From Clostridia bacterium (GTDB lineage: Bacteria; Bacillota; Clostridia; Lachnospirales; Lachnospiraceae), in assembly GCA_009929525.1 (NCBI GenBank), contig SAAH01000019.1, positions 1 through 45,057 of the forward strand: a DNA stretch of 45,057 bases, given 5' to 3'. The translations under genes and the position numbers were made by a program. This document shows, one piece after another, positions 8,333 through 16,158 of the stretch (position 1 is its first letter; every line of letters starts with the position of its first letter). The notes under the pieces were generated by a model. That model saw only the letters and a list, made by a program, of their open reading frames with translations, was not told where the DNA came from and searched no databases.

Positions 8333-9535
8333 TTAGGCACCCATCTGGAGAACCTGTACGGCTTCAGGAAGGACCAGCTTACCGTCCACACGCTCCTTGG
8401 CCACGAAACCGACCATACCGTTACCGGCATAGAGTTCACGAAGCTCGGCGAAGGAACGAGTTCCACGGTCACCGATGTTGTAGTAGCTGAAATCACCAAA
8501 GGCGATGACAGGCTTACCGGCCTCGATGATAGGTACATAAGGAGAAGTCAGCACATCGTAGCCGAACAGCTTACCCGGCTCACCGGCCTGATTGGAAGGC
8601 TGCCACAGATACTGGCCGTTTTCGTCCTTGAGCTTGCGGATTGCAGCAATGGTCTGGTCGTTCATGATGAACTTAGCGCTCTTACGGTAAGGACGCTTCA
8701 GAGCGTAAACCAGATTGATGATTTCATCCGCAGTGATTTCGGTAGCGCTGGCAGCAGTAACGCCGATTTCAGCGCCGCCGGTAGTAGCGAAGATGCCCAG
8801 AGGCTTGCCAACACCATCGCCGTTGAGGAAGGCGTCCTCTTCGGCATTGGCCAGAGCCTTACCGAACTGCTTGATGATGTAGTTTTCCAGACCGAAGGCA
8901 TTGTCATACAGGAGTTCCTCGGTAACCTTCACGGCAACATGGAGCTTGTGGGCATCCAGATTGATCTGGCTGAAGGTAGCGTCACCGAAGGTGAGTTCGC
9001 CGCCTTCCTCAATCCATGCTGCAGCAGGCTTGGCACCGGCGATGTTGATTTTGTGCTGGCCGCTGGTAGTGATGACATTGGCAAGACCACGGAAGATATT
9101 CTCCTCAGTCAACACATCAATGAGGCGGGAATCGTACTCTTCAGGTACAAGGTAGCCGCCGTTCTCATCGATACCCTCGGAAAGGACATCCGTGATAGTG
9201 CGAAAGTTGCTGCGGAGCGCCTTAAGCATACCGGCTCTGTAGGCATCGGATGCACGACCGGACTTAGGCTTACCATCGCCGGTATCCTTGCCGCCATTCA
9301 TAGGCTTGTGAGTGATAGGAGTGTTCACAGGCTTGTTGAGTTCGGCTTCCATAGCCTCCATAGCCTGCATACGCTCGATTTCAGAGGTGTAGTTCTGCAC
9401 CTTCTGTTCCATTTCGGCATAGGTCTTAGCATCCTCCTCGGAGAGCAGGCCATCCTTATCACGCTTGGTCTCCACGAAAGCCTTAGCAGCTTCCCATGCC
9501 TTGTTACGCTTTTCTCTCAGTTCCAAAATAGTCAT
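8333..9535 (-). CDS. Major capsid protein (HK97 fold)
   Basis: 400 residues. The N-terminal 110 residues form a charged coiled coil (MTILELREKRNKAWEAAKAF onward) typical of the scaffolding delta domain, which is removed by the prohead protease; a Gly/Lys-rich linker marks the likely cut region near residues 80-95. The mature part has the HK97 capsid phrases SEGIDENGGYLVPEE, AAWIEEGGE, KVTEELLYDN and FLNGDGVGKPLGI. It follows the ClpP-like protease gene by 6 bases, and GGAGG lies 10 bases before the ATG. A major structural gene of the phage head. Confidence 0.97.
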   Translation of the reverse strand: MTILELREKRNKAWEAAKAFVETKRDKDGLLSEEDAKTYAEMEQKVQNYTSEIERMQAMEAMEAELNKPVNTPITHKPMNGGKDTGDGKPKSGRASDAYRAGMLKALRSNFRTITDVLSEGIDENGGYLVPEEYDSRLIDVLTEENIFRGLANVITTSGQHKINIAGAKPAAAWIEEGGELTFGDATFSQINLDAHKLHVAVKVTEELLYDNAFGLENYIIKQFGKALANAEEDAFLNGDGVGKPLGIFATTGGAEIGVTAASATEITADEIINLVYALKRPYRKSAKFIMNDQTIAAIRKLKDENGQYLWQPSNQAGEPGKLFGYDVLTSPYVPIIEAGKPVIAFGDFSYYNIGDRGTRSFAELRELYAGNGMVGFVAKERVDGKLVLPEAVQVLQMGA

Positions 9536-9541
9536 AATGAA

Positions 9542-10294
9542 TTACCTCCAATTTTTGATAAGATTGAGCCTATCCATCAGGGAATCGGCTTTGATTTTGG
9601 TTTCTGTGGTTGTGGGTTTTGCGTCGATTTTGCACTTGGAAGCAATGCGCTCCATCAGGGAGTTCACCACTTCGGTGCGGGAAAACATCATGCTGACCTG
9701 CGGCACAGGGACTTCGTCTGTAATTGCAGAGCGCTGCATGATTTCGTCGGCAAAGCCAAGTTCAATGGCCTTGTTTGCATCCATCCAAGTTTCCGCATCC
9801 ATCAGGTGGGAGAGCTTGGTACGGGAGAGACCGGTTTTGATTTCGTATGCGTTTAAGATGGAATCCTTCACGCTGGCCAACATATCAATGGCTTTCTGCA
9901 TTTCTGCAGAGTTGCCGAAGGCCACGGTCATCGGATTGTGAATCATCAGCATAGAAACCGGAGATACCAGCACCTTGGTACCGGCCATCGCAATAACGGA
10001 TGCTGCGGAAGCTGCGATACCGTCGATTTTTACGGTCACGCTACCTTTGTAATCCATCAGCATGTTGTAAATCTGCGCTGCCGCCACGCAGTCGCCGCCG
10101 GGAGAATTGATCCAGACGGTAATGTCACCGGTGCCGGAGTTCAGCTCGTCTTTGAACAGCTGAGGAGTGACATCATCGTCAAACCAGCTTTCCTCGGCGA
10201 TGGTGCCGTTGAGAAACAGAGTCCTCTCCGTCACGGCCTCCTGCGTTTCCTGATTGGTCACTGTCTGGGTCTTCCAGTTCCAGAATTTCTTCAT
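9542..10294 (-). CDS. ClpP-like prohead protease
   Basis: 250 residues from the ATG at 10294, with AAAGGAGG 9 bases upstream. It has the ClpP serine protease fold: WINSPGGD (61-68), the catalytic serine in GIAASAASV (S96), the histidine in MLMIHNP (H119) and an aspartate in the segment MDANKAIELGFAD (about 172). Phage members of this family process the capsid and scaffold during head maturation. The gene lies between portal and capsid as usual. Its 5' end overlaps the 3' end of the portal reading frame by 116 bases, which is long for a phage gene pair. Confidence 0.95.
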   Translation of the reverse strand: MKKFWNWKTQTVTNQETQEAVTERTLFLNGTIAEESWFDDDVTPQLFKDELNSGTGDITVWINSPGGDCVAAAQIYNMLMDYKGSVTVKIDGIAASAASVIAMAGTKVLVSPVSMLMIHNPMTVAFGNSAEMQKAIDMLASVKDSILNAYEIKTGLSRTKLSHLMDAETWMDANKAIELGFADEIMQRSAITDEVPVPQVSMMFSRTEVVNSLMERIASKCKIDAKPTTTETKIKADSLMDRLNLIKNWR

Positions 10295-11537
10295 CCTGCG
10301 TTTCCTCCTTTCCTGCGAAAATGCCCGCATCCTTGAGCTTGGTCATGTTGCCGTTGATGAGATATAAATCGCCGCCTTCCTCAGCCGGGATACGGTCCAG
10401 ATTTTCAAGTTCACGGATGTCGTTGGCACTCATCCAGCCGTTCTGCCTGCCGATGGCGTAACCGTTCATACGGCTCTGGTAATCGCCACGGAGCAGACCG
10501 TCCACATTGAACTTGATAAAATAAGCAGCCTTCTCGGAATGGGAAACCAGCGCACGAATCATCGATTGCTCCCACCTTACGAGCCAAGGCTCCAAGGTGT
10601 ATTTCACGAACTCCAAAGACTGCTGCTCAATATTAGAAAAGCTCGACTTCTCCAGATCGCCGACCATGTGAGGCGGGACACGGAAAATTCGAGCAATTTC
10701 ATTGATTTGGAACTTCCTCGTTTCGAGGAATTGTGCCTGTTCCGGTGAGATGGAGATAGGCGTGTATTTCATACCTTCCTCCAGAACAGCCACTTTATTT
10801 GCATTGCCACTGCCACCGAAGGTGTTCTGCCAGCTTTCACGCACACGCTGCGGGTCCTTGATGGTGCCGGGATGTTCCAAGATGCCGCCCGGTGTGGCAC
10901 CGTTAGCGAAGAACTTCGCACCGTATTCCTCGCAGGCGATGGCCATGCCGATTGCGTTTTTCGCCATAGCGATAGGACTGTAGCCGACCAGACCGTCAAA
11001 GCCGAGGCCCGGAATATGCAACACATCGGACGGCTGCAAAATGACTGCTGTATCCTTATTTCGGATGGCTTCATCGTTGCCTCGGTAGTAGGTGTAGTAG
11101 AGATGGCCGTTTTCGTCACGGTCTACCACCATACGATTTGGCATCAGCGGATACAGGGCCACGACTTCACCTTTGCCGTTGCGGATAATCTGCGCATAGG
11201 CATTTCCCCAGAGGAGTAGGTGCGTCATCAGAGTTTCCCTGAATACAAAAGAGGTCATTTCAGGGTTCGGCTCATCGTGGAGCAGTACATACAGCGGATG
11301 GTCGATGGCTTTTTCCTTGCCGCCGGTATCGGTGTAGCGATAGAGGTGTAGAGGAAGTCCGGCCACAGCCTCTGCCAGAATACGTACACAGGAATACACT
11401 GCGGTCATTTGCATGGCAGAGCGCTCGGTCACCGCTTTGCCGGAAGTAGAGCCTCCGAACAGAAAACGGTAGGCGCTACCGGCAGTGGCATTGCTGGGCT
11501 TGTCTCTCGCCTTGAATATTCCAGATAAAATTCCCAT
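10179..11537 (-). CDS. Portal protein (HK97 family)
   Basis: 452 residues from the ATG at 11537 (MGILSGIFKARDKPSN). A GTG three codons earlier sits too close to the AAGGGAG site. Portal phrases seen: YSCVRILAEAVAGLPLHLYR, GNAYAQIIRN, the central FGLDGLVGYSPI-like segment, EQAQFLETRKFQINEIAR and FRVPPHMVGDLEKSSFSNIE. The portal is the dodecameric DNA gate of the head. The last 38 codons run through the start of the protease gene in another frame and have low-complexity charged sequence (ending RHHRRGKLV), so the true C-terminus is unusual or extended. Confidence 0.95.
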   Translation of the reverse strand: MGILSGIFKARDKPSNATAGSAYRFLFGGSTSGKAVTERSAMQMTAVYSCVRILAEAVAGLPLHLYRYTDTGGKEKAIDHPLYVLLHDEPNPEMTSFVFRETLMTHLLLWGNAYAQIIRNGKGEVVALYPLMPNRMVVDRDENGHLYYTYYRGNDEAIRNKDTAVILQPSDVLHIPGLGFDGLVGYSPIAMAKNAIGMAIACEEYGAKFFANGATPGGILEHPGTIKDPQRVRESWQNTFGGSGNANKVAVLEEGMKYTPISISPEQAQFLETRKFQINEIARIFRVPPHMVGDLEKSSFSNIEQQSLEFVKYTLEPWLVRWEQSMIRALVSHSEKAAYFIKFNVDGLLRGDYQSRMNGYAIGRQNGWMSANDIRELENLDRIPAEEGGDLYLINGNMTKLKDAGIFAGKEETQDEEILELEDPDSDQSGNAGGRDGEDSVSQRHHRRGKLV

Positions 11538-11555
11538 AGGAATCACGCTCCCTTC

Positions 11556-13157
11556 TTAAATGAAAAGTATGCCACGCTCGTCATAGACGCTGGCAGAGTT
11601 GTTGTTGCCACAGCGGATCGCACGGTCGAGGCCCATGATGGTAGCAACGGCACCGTCGATTTTCTCTGTGGATTTTTCCTTGTCGGCTTTGATGTTTCCG
11701 GCTGGGTCTGTACGGACGAAAATGTTGTCCATCATCCAGCGCAGAACCGGATGACCGCCGTGGGCGATTTTTTGTTCCAAGGTCAGCTTCATCAGCTCTT
11801 TGGTCGGAGGCGACATATCTTTGAAGCCCTGACCGAAAGGCACCACCGTAAATCCCATGCCCTCAAGGTTCTGTACCATCTGAACAGCGCCCCAGCGGTC
11901 AAAGGCGATTTCACGGATATTGAATTTTTCGCCCAGCTGTTCGATGAATTTTTCGATATAGCCGTAATGGACCACATTGCCTTCGGTGGTCTGCAGGAAG
12001 CCTTGCTTCTCCCAGACATCGTATGGAACATGGTCACGGCGCACTCGCAGCTCCAGCGTATCTTCCGGTATCCAGAAGTACGGAAGGACCACATATTTGT
12101 CATCCTCATCCAGTGGCGGGAACACCAATACAAAAGCCGTGATGTCTGTGGTGGACGAAAGGTCCAAGCCACCGTAACATACACGGCCTCGCAGGGTTTC
12201 TTCAGTTATTTTGAATGTGCAGGCATCCCATTTGTCCATTGGCATCCAGCGGACTGCCTGCTTCACCCATTGGTTCAAGCGCAGCTGTCTGAAAGCATTC
12301 TCCTCGGCAGGATTTTGTTGCGCCGATTCGCAAGCAGCCTGCACCTTATCGATGCCTACCGTAATGCCGAGAGACGGATTTGCTTTTTTCCAGACCTCCG
12401 GGTCTGTCCAGTCATCGCTTTCGTCAGCACCATAGATGACAGGATAGAAGGTCGGGTCAATTTTACGGCCTTCCAGAATATCCTTTGCCTTCTGGTGAGT
12501 TTCGTAGCAGATGGAGTTGGTGTCGGTACCGGCAGTGGTGATCAGGAAATACAGAGGCTGCATTCTGGCATCGCCGGAGCCTTTGGTCATAACATCAAAT
12601 AGTTTTCTGTTCGGCTGCGTGTGCAGCTCATCAAAAACAACGCCGTGGATATTAAAACCGTGTTTGCTGTAAGCCTCAGCCGACAGCACCTGATAGAAGC
12701 TGTTGGTCGGCTGGTACACGATTCGTTTCTGGGAAGCCAGAATTTTGACACGGCGGTTCAGCGCAGGACACATACGCACCATATCGGCAGCAACATCAAA
12801 AACGATGGTTGCCTGCTGGCGGTCAGCTGCACAGCCATAAACCTCGGCACGTTCCTCACCATCACCGCAGGTCAGCAGAAGTGCCACCGCAGCGGCAAGC
12901 TCGGACTTGCCCATCTTCTTGGGGATTTCGACATAGGCTGTCGTAAATTGTCGATAACCGTTGGGTTTGATGGTACCGAAGATGTCTCGGATAATCTGCT
13001 CCTGCCAATCGATAAGCTCAAACGGCTTACCGGCCCATGTGCCTTTTGTGTGGCACAGGCACTCTATAAAATTGACTGCGTAATCCGCCAGTTCTTTACT
13101 GTAGGTGGAGTCCGCAGCCATAAATTTCGTCGGTGTGTAATTTTCCAGTTTTCGCAA
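11556..13157 (-). CDS. terL: Terminase large subunit
   Basis: 533 residues. The start is a TTG at 13157, supported by AAAGGAGG 9 bases upstream; the next ATG lies 12 codons inside. The packaging ATPase has a deviant Walker A in PKKMGKSE (79-86), usual for this HK97-type family, and Walker B VVFDEL (173-178). The C-terminal nuclease has the acidic motif GGLDLSSTTD (around residue 340), AFDRWGA and the late aspartate in EKIDGAVATIMGLDRA. It cuts concatemers and pumps DNA into the prohead. The small subunit gene is not adjacent but 5.4 kb upstream, with eight cargo genes between. Confidence 0.97.
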   Translation of the reverse strand: MRKLENYTPTKFMAADSTYSKELADYAVNFIECLCHTKGTWAGKPFELIDWQEQIIRDIFGTIKPNGYRQFTTAYVEIPKKMGKSELAAAVALLLTCGDGEERAEVYGCAADRQQATIVFDVAADMVRMCPALNRRVKILASQKRIVYQPTNSFYQVLSAEAYSKHGFNIHGVVFDELHTQPNRKLFDVMTKGSGDARMQPLYFLITTAGTDTNSICYETHQKAKDILEGRKIDPTFYPVIYGADESDDWTDPEVWKKANPSLGITVGIDKVQAACESAQQNPAEENAFRQLRLNQWVKQAVRWMPMDKWDACTFKITEETLRGRVCYGGLDLSSTTDITAFVLVFPPLDEDDKYVVLPYFWIPEDTLELRVRRDHVPYDVWEKQGFLQTTEGNVVHYGYIEKFIEQLGEKFNIREIAFDRWGAVQMVQNLEGMGFTVVPFGQGFKDMSPPTKELMKLTLEQKIAHGGHPVLRWMMDNIFVRTDPAGNIKADKEKSTEKIDGAVATIMGLDRAIRCGNNNSASVYDERGILFI

Positions 13158-13185
13158 GCGCCGCTTCCTCCTTTCAAAAGGGCAT

Positions 13186-13207
13186 AAAAAATACAGCCCG
13201 TCGGCTG
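13186..13207 (-). terminator. Short intrinsic terminator/attenuator ahead of terL
   Basis: On the minus strand CAGCC-GACG-GGCTG is followed by TATTTTTT. A second imperfect hairpin (AGCCCTG...GCAAGGCT) lies just upstream at about 13223-13247. The U-run is followed by TATGCCC and then the terL ribosome site, an arrangement repeated before two other genes of this phage. Confidence 0.6.
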
Positions 13208-13264
13208 CACTACGAGAGAAAGAGCCTTGCAGCTCAGTCTCAGGGCTATTTTATTAGCATAGGT

Positions 13265-13492
13265 TTAGTAATTGTTGCTATGAATCAGAAGCTCCAGCGC
13301 AAGTTCGGCGTCCGGGGCATTGGGTTTGATATCCCAGCCTCTATCGTAGTTACATACGATTTTACCGTTTCTCTTGAGCATTAGTTTGCTGATTTTTCCA
13401 CCGTTGATACCGTACTGAGAGGGTTCGTCATAAACCTTCATCCAGTAGTGGAAGATGCTGTCGTATACTTTCAGGGAACCTTCGTGCCACAT
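13265..13492 (-). CDS. Small conserved phage protein (DUF7678-like)
   Basis: 75 residues from the ATG at 13492, 8 bases after AAGGAGG; a GTG three codons before overlaps that site. The sequence begins MWHEGSLKVYDSIFHYWMKV and contains GINGGKISKLMLKR and YDRGWDIKP. This matches a small protein found in many Firmicutes phages next to DUF4314 genes; I recall it as DUF7678, with moderate certainty. Its function is unknown. It is soluble, with no membrane segment or catalytic motif. Confidence 0.75.
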   Translation of the reverse strand: MWHEGSLKVYDSIFHYWMKVYDEPSQYGINGGKISKLMLKRNGKIVCNYDRGWDIKPNAPDAELALELLIHSNNY

Positions 13493-13505
13493 ACTCCGCA
13501 CCTCC

Positions 13506-13868
13506 TTAAACGCTCATCATGCGGATGGCCGGGATTCTGGCTCTCTGGTTGGTCTGCCAGTCGGTGTAGTTGGCGTTGACCTCGGTGATGCCAGCCATCT
13601 TGAAGCCGTGCTTTTCAAAAGCTGCAAGGGTGGGAATCAGGCTGGAGAAGGTGCTGCTGATGGTAAATTCAGCGATGTCGTTTTCCTTCATGCAGGCGGC
13701 GATGGCTTCAATATCCTCGTCCCAAATGACCTCGCTAAAATCAATCAGGTCGTTGCCTGCGTCGAGGCTCTTGCGGTAGGCCCAGAACATGGTGCCGTTG
13801 ATACTGTATTCCTTCAGGCTTCCTGCCTGCTCTGCGATAGCTCTTTCAAAAAGTTCAATTTTCTTCAT
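13506..13868 (-). CDS. Small conserved phage protein (DUF7698-like)
   Basis: 120 residues from the ATG at 13868, with GGAGG 9 bases upstream; in-frame codons before it lie in the promoter-like repeat. It begins MKKIELFERAIAEQAGSLKE and has the phrases NDLIDFSEVIWDEDIEAIAA and FEKHGFKMAGITEVNA. The pattern is common in gut Firmicutes phages and mobile elements, where it is of unknown function; the DUF number is from memory. It is preceded by one of two copies of a 34-base repeat, so it may have its own promoter. Confidence 0.78.
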   Translation of the reverse strand: MKKIELFERAIAEQAGSLKEYSINGTMFWAYRKSLDAGNDLIDFSEVIWDEDIEAIAACMKENDIAEFTISSTFSSLIPTLAAFEKHGFKMAGITEVNANYTDWQTNQRARIPAIRMMSV

Positions 13869-13910
13869 GGTGTTGTTCCTCCGTAAAATGTGTTTTTTCC
13901 TTTCGGTGTA

Positions 13911-13944
13911 CACATATTCGCTCTAAAAGCACATAATAGCAAGT
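13911..13944 (-). repeat. 34-base direct repeat, copy 1 (candidate promoter/operator)
   Basis: On the minus strand it starts ACTTGCTATTATGTG and ends AGAGCGAATATGTG. 31 of 34 bases match copy 2 at 14995-15028. It ends 43 bases before the next gene's start. Immediately upstream (13948-13969) is a small hairpin, TTCTGCGAT-ATAA-ATCGTAGAA. The placement before a gene in both cases suggests a transcription signal rather than a coding repeat. Confidence 0.7.
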
Positions 13945-14004
13945 CATTTCTGCGATATAAATCGTAGAATACTGCACGATGTTTTGCTGGTATATTTGTG
14001 TAGA

Positions 14005-14229
14005 TTATTTCAACACTTTTCTACAAACATCGACGCCGTAGACCACATTCAGGCCAGAGCCGTTGTCCCAACGCACCATGATGGAACCGGTGTCATCCAC
14101 GCCCCATACGGTTCCAAGAGTGCCGACCGGAGGAGCTTGCGCATCGTCCATCTGGACCAACTCCACACGAGTGCCAGCGGGATACTGGCTGCGGATTAAA
14201 TCCACCGTTGCCTTATTCGGAAATCTCAT
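14005..14229 (-). CDS. DUF4314 protein
   Basis: 74 residues (MRFPNKATVDLIRSQYPAGT), with GAAGGAGG upstream. It shows the DUF4314 pattern: RSQYPAGTRVELVQMDD, PPVGTLGTVWGVDDTGSIMV and WDNGSGLNVVYGVD. This is a small beta-rich domain common in Firmicutes phages and conjugative elements, of unknown function. It overlaps the end of the preceding gene by 17 bases, so the two are translationally linked. Confidence 0.88.
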   Translation of the reverse strand: MRFPNKATVDLIRSQYPAGTRVELVQMDDAQAPPVGTLGTVWGVDDTGSIMVRWDNGSGLNVVYGVDVCRKVLK

Positions 14230-14965
14230 CGCTGGACACCTCCTTCTTATCGCCGCTTTTGAATGCGGAAGATCCGGTCAGATTCTTCAAGAGAATTTTG
14301 CGCTCAGTTTTGTATTCGTTGCCGATGAAGCCGAGGCGGAGCAGGAAGCAGCGGAAAGCGTACTTTTCATTGTCGACCTGCTTTTCGGTGCCGTTTACAC
14401 GCTTCTGGTTTCGGGCCATTTCGCAGAGCTTGCAGATAAAGGTGTCATAAGCCTTCACGCTGTCTGCATCCAGCTGGCCGGGGAACCAAGGAAAGGAAAC
14501 CTTTGTGTCGGTAATCTCCAGCGGCAGGTCGTCTGTACCCAGCGCCTTGCAGATAAGGCTGCGTTTGGCAGCAATGATGCCTTTCAGGTTTTCGAGATTG
14601 ACATCGGTGAAAAGGCTGCGAGGCATGGAAATGCAGATGCCGGTGATTTCATCTTCCGGCGCTGCGTATGCCGGAGGGCAATCCTCCAAAGGTTCCTCGC
14701 CGTCGATGACCGGTTCCTGCTGTTCGCTGGAGTATTCGGTGGACTCGGCGATGAAGCCTTGCTGGGCCAGCGCCTCGATGAGCTTTTCGATTTCCTCGCT
14801 GTCAGCCATATCGTCAAACTCAAGGTTGCCTTCACGGGTGACCGTAAAGTAGTCGATTTGGTAAGCGTAGGACGGAGTCTTCAGGTAAACCGGCTTTGCT
14901 CCGGTGAATTCGCTGATGGCTTTGACCAGCGGTTTGCGGTCGGTTGCGTTGTAGTAAATTGTCAT
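14213..14965 (-). CDS. Phage 'virulence protein' family
   Basis: 250 residues (MTIYYNATDRKPLVKAISEF). It matches a family widespread in Clostridia phages that databases label 'virulence' or 'virulence-related' without functional proof. Recognisable blocks are KTPSYAYQIDYFTVTREG near the start, then an acidic variable linker (about 85-108), and SLICKALGTDDLPLEITDTK and ENEKYAFRCFLLRLGFIG-like sequence in the C-terminal half. AAAGGAGG stands 9 bases before the ATG. The second copy of the 34-base repeat lies 30 bases upstream. No catalytic motif is seen; the label should not be read as evidence for pathogenicity. Confidence 0.8.
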   Translation of the reverse strand: MTIYYNATDRKPLVKAISEFTGAKPVYLKTPSYAYQIDYFTVTREGNLEFDDMADSEEIEKLIEALAQQGFIAESTEYSSEQQEPVIDGEEPLEDCPPAYAAPEDEITGICISMPRSLFTDVNLENLKGIIAAKRSLICKALGTDDLPLEITDTKVSFPWFPGQLDADSVKAYDTFICKLCEMARNQKRVNGTEKQVDNEKYAFRCFLLRLGFIGNEYKTERKILLKNLTGSSAFKSGDKKEVSSDEISE

Positions 14966-14994
14966 GGTGTATGACCTCCTTTAATTTTGGTAGT

Positions 14995-15028
14995 CACATA
15001 TTCGCTCTAAAGACACAGAATAGCAAGT
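14995..15028 (-). repeat. 34-base direct repeat, copy 2 (candidate promoter/operator)
   Basis: On the minus strand it starts ACTTGCTATTCTGTG and ends AGAGCGAATATGTG; 31 of 34 bases match copy 1. A perfect palindrome TATATTT-GAG-AAATATA (15029-15045) stands directly upstream, in the same relative place as the hairpin next to copy 1 although the two palindromes differ in sequence. It lies 30 bases before the 'virulence protein' start. Confidence 0.7.
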
Positions 15029-15075
15029 TATATTTGAGAAATATATGTACCAAATAGGAGCCAGGATTTTTGTGG

Positions 15076-16158
15076 TTATTTGTACTTCATATCGAGATAC
15101 GGATCGACCTCCGGGAACAGGCGCTCAAAGTCAGCAACATACCGGTAGCAGGCGCTATCCAGACCGTTGCAGATGGCAAATTCACGCAGGCTTTTCTTTT
15201 TGAAAAAGCTCGGCTGATTGCACCAGCGGGCAATGGTGATATACATACCTCGGTAGGGACTTTCCGTATATCTGGCAAAGCGCATCACATACGGCAGGCA
15301 GCGGTTTCGCATCAGGATTTCAATACGGAAGAGCAGGTCGAAGATGTCCTGCTTCCAGAAATCTGTATCCCAGCGCTCGTTACGGTCAAAGCCGCAGAAG
15401 CAGTAGAACTTCATCACCGCATCGGTATATTTTCTGGCCAGCTGAATTTTGCTTTCAATCAGCTGTGCGTCAGTCACATTATCAAAAGCAAAAATGTAAT
15501 CGCCATCGTATTTGCTGGAAAACAGTGCAGCGCATTTATCCTCTGTCAGTAGGCGTTCATCCAATCCCTGCTTGAACTGAAATGGTTTCCCGGTAGACTG
15601 CAGCTCCTGAAGAAATTCTCGCCAGCAGGGTGTGCCGAAGAAGTTATCATCCAGTAGACAGATTTTTGGCCTTGCCGGATCGTGGAACTCGGCCAGAGGA
15701 CTGTGAACAGAGACACGGTCGTAATTCTTGTTGACGCAGAAATCGCACCTGCGGAAACAGCCACGGGTCAGAAAACCAATGGAATAATCTGTGTAGTAGG
15801 AGTAGTCATGAGGCTTCCCGCCATGCTGCAGCTTGTCGGCCACCCACGCATCATACAGATGATAGTCCGGCATCTGGTGTTCGATAGAAGCAGGAAGGCA
15901 CGGTGCCTTATCATAATAAAAGCCCGTGCCTCCATAGGTCACATTATCCAGTTTCAAAACTTCTGCCGGGACAGGTGTGTCAGTAAAGACCTTTGACAGG
16001 TAAACAGCATCAAAAGAATCGAGGCCATCATAGTCAGTCTTTAACATCACCGTGTCACCGGCAGCTTTGTGGTGCGCAGATATTTTCATGCAGGCCAGAT
16101 TGGGAAAACGGTGTCGTTTTCTGCCAATGAGGTCTGCATCAATGCTTGCTATCTTCAT
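15076..16158 (-). CDS. Radical SAM protein with B12-binding-like N-terminus
   Basis: 360 residues from the ATG at 16158 (MKIASIDADLIGRKRHRFPN), preceded by GAGGTGG; earlier in-frame codons overlap the methyltransferase. The CX3CX2C cluster in GCFRRCDFC (C134, C138, C141) is the 4Fe-4S site of radical SAM enzymes. The first 125 residues resemble the Rossmann-like domain that precedes the radical SAM barrel in B12-dependent members, though no DxHxxG cobalamin motif is seen. LLDDNFFG and FKQGLDERLLTED follow in the barrel. The substrate is unknown. It lies directly downstream of metK and a DNA methyltransferase and overlaps the latter by 20 bases, so a nucleic-acid or nucleotide modification role is an attractive inference. 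Confidence 0.82.
   Translation of the reverse strand: MKIASIDADLIGRKRHRFPNLACMKISAHHKAAGDTVMLKTDYDGLDSFDAVYLSKVFTDTPVPAEVLKLDNVTYGGTGFYYDKAPCLPASIEHQMPDYHLYDAWVADKLQHGGKPHDYSYYTDYSIGFLTRGCFRRCDFCVNKNYDRVSVHSPLAEFHDPARPKICLLDDNFFGTPCWREFLQELQSTGKPFQFKQGLDERLLTEDKCAALFSSKYDGDYIFAFDNVTDAQLIESKIQLARKYTDAVMKFYCFCGFDRNERWDTDFWKQDIFDLLFRIEILMRNRCLPYVMRFARYTESPYRGMYITIARWCNQPSFFKKKSLREFAICNGLDSACYRYVADFERLFPEVDPYLDMKYK

Noticed and set aside
14213-14965. Reading the 'virulence protein' label as a pathogenicity factor.
   Set aside because: The name is a database habit for a phage family without functional evidence; the context is purely phage.
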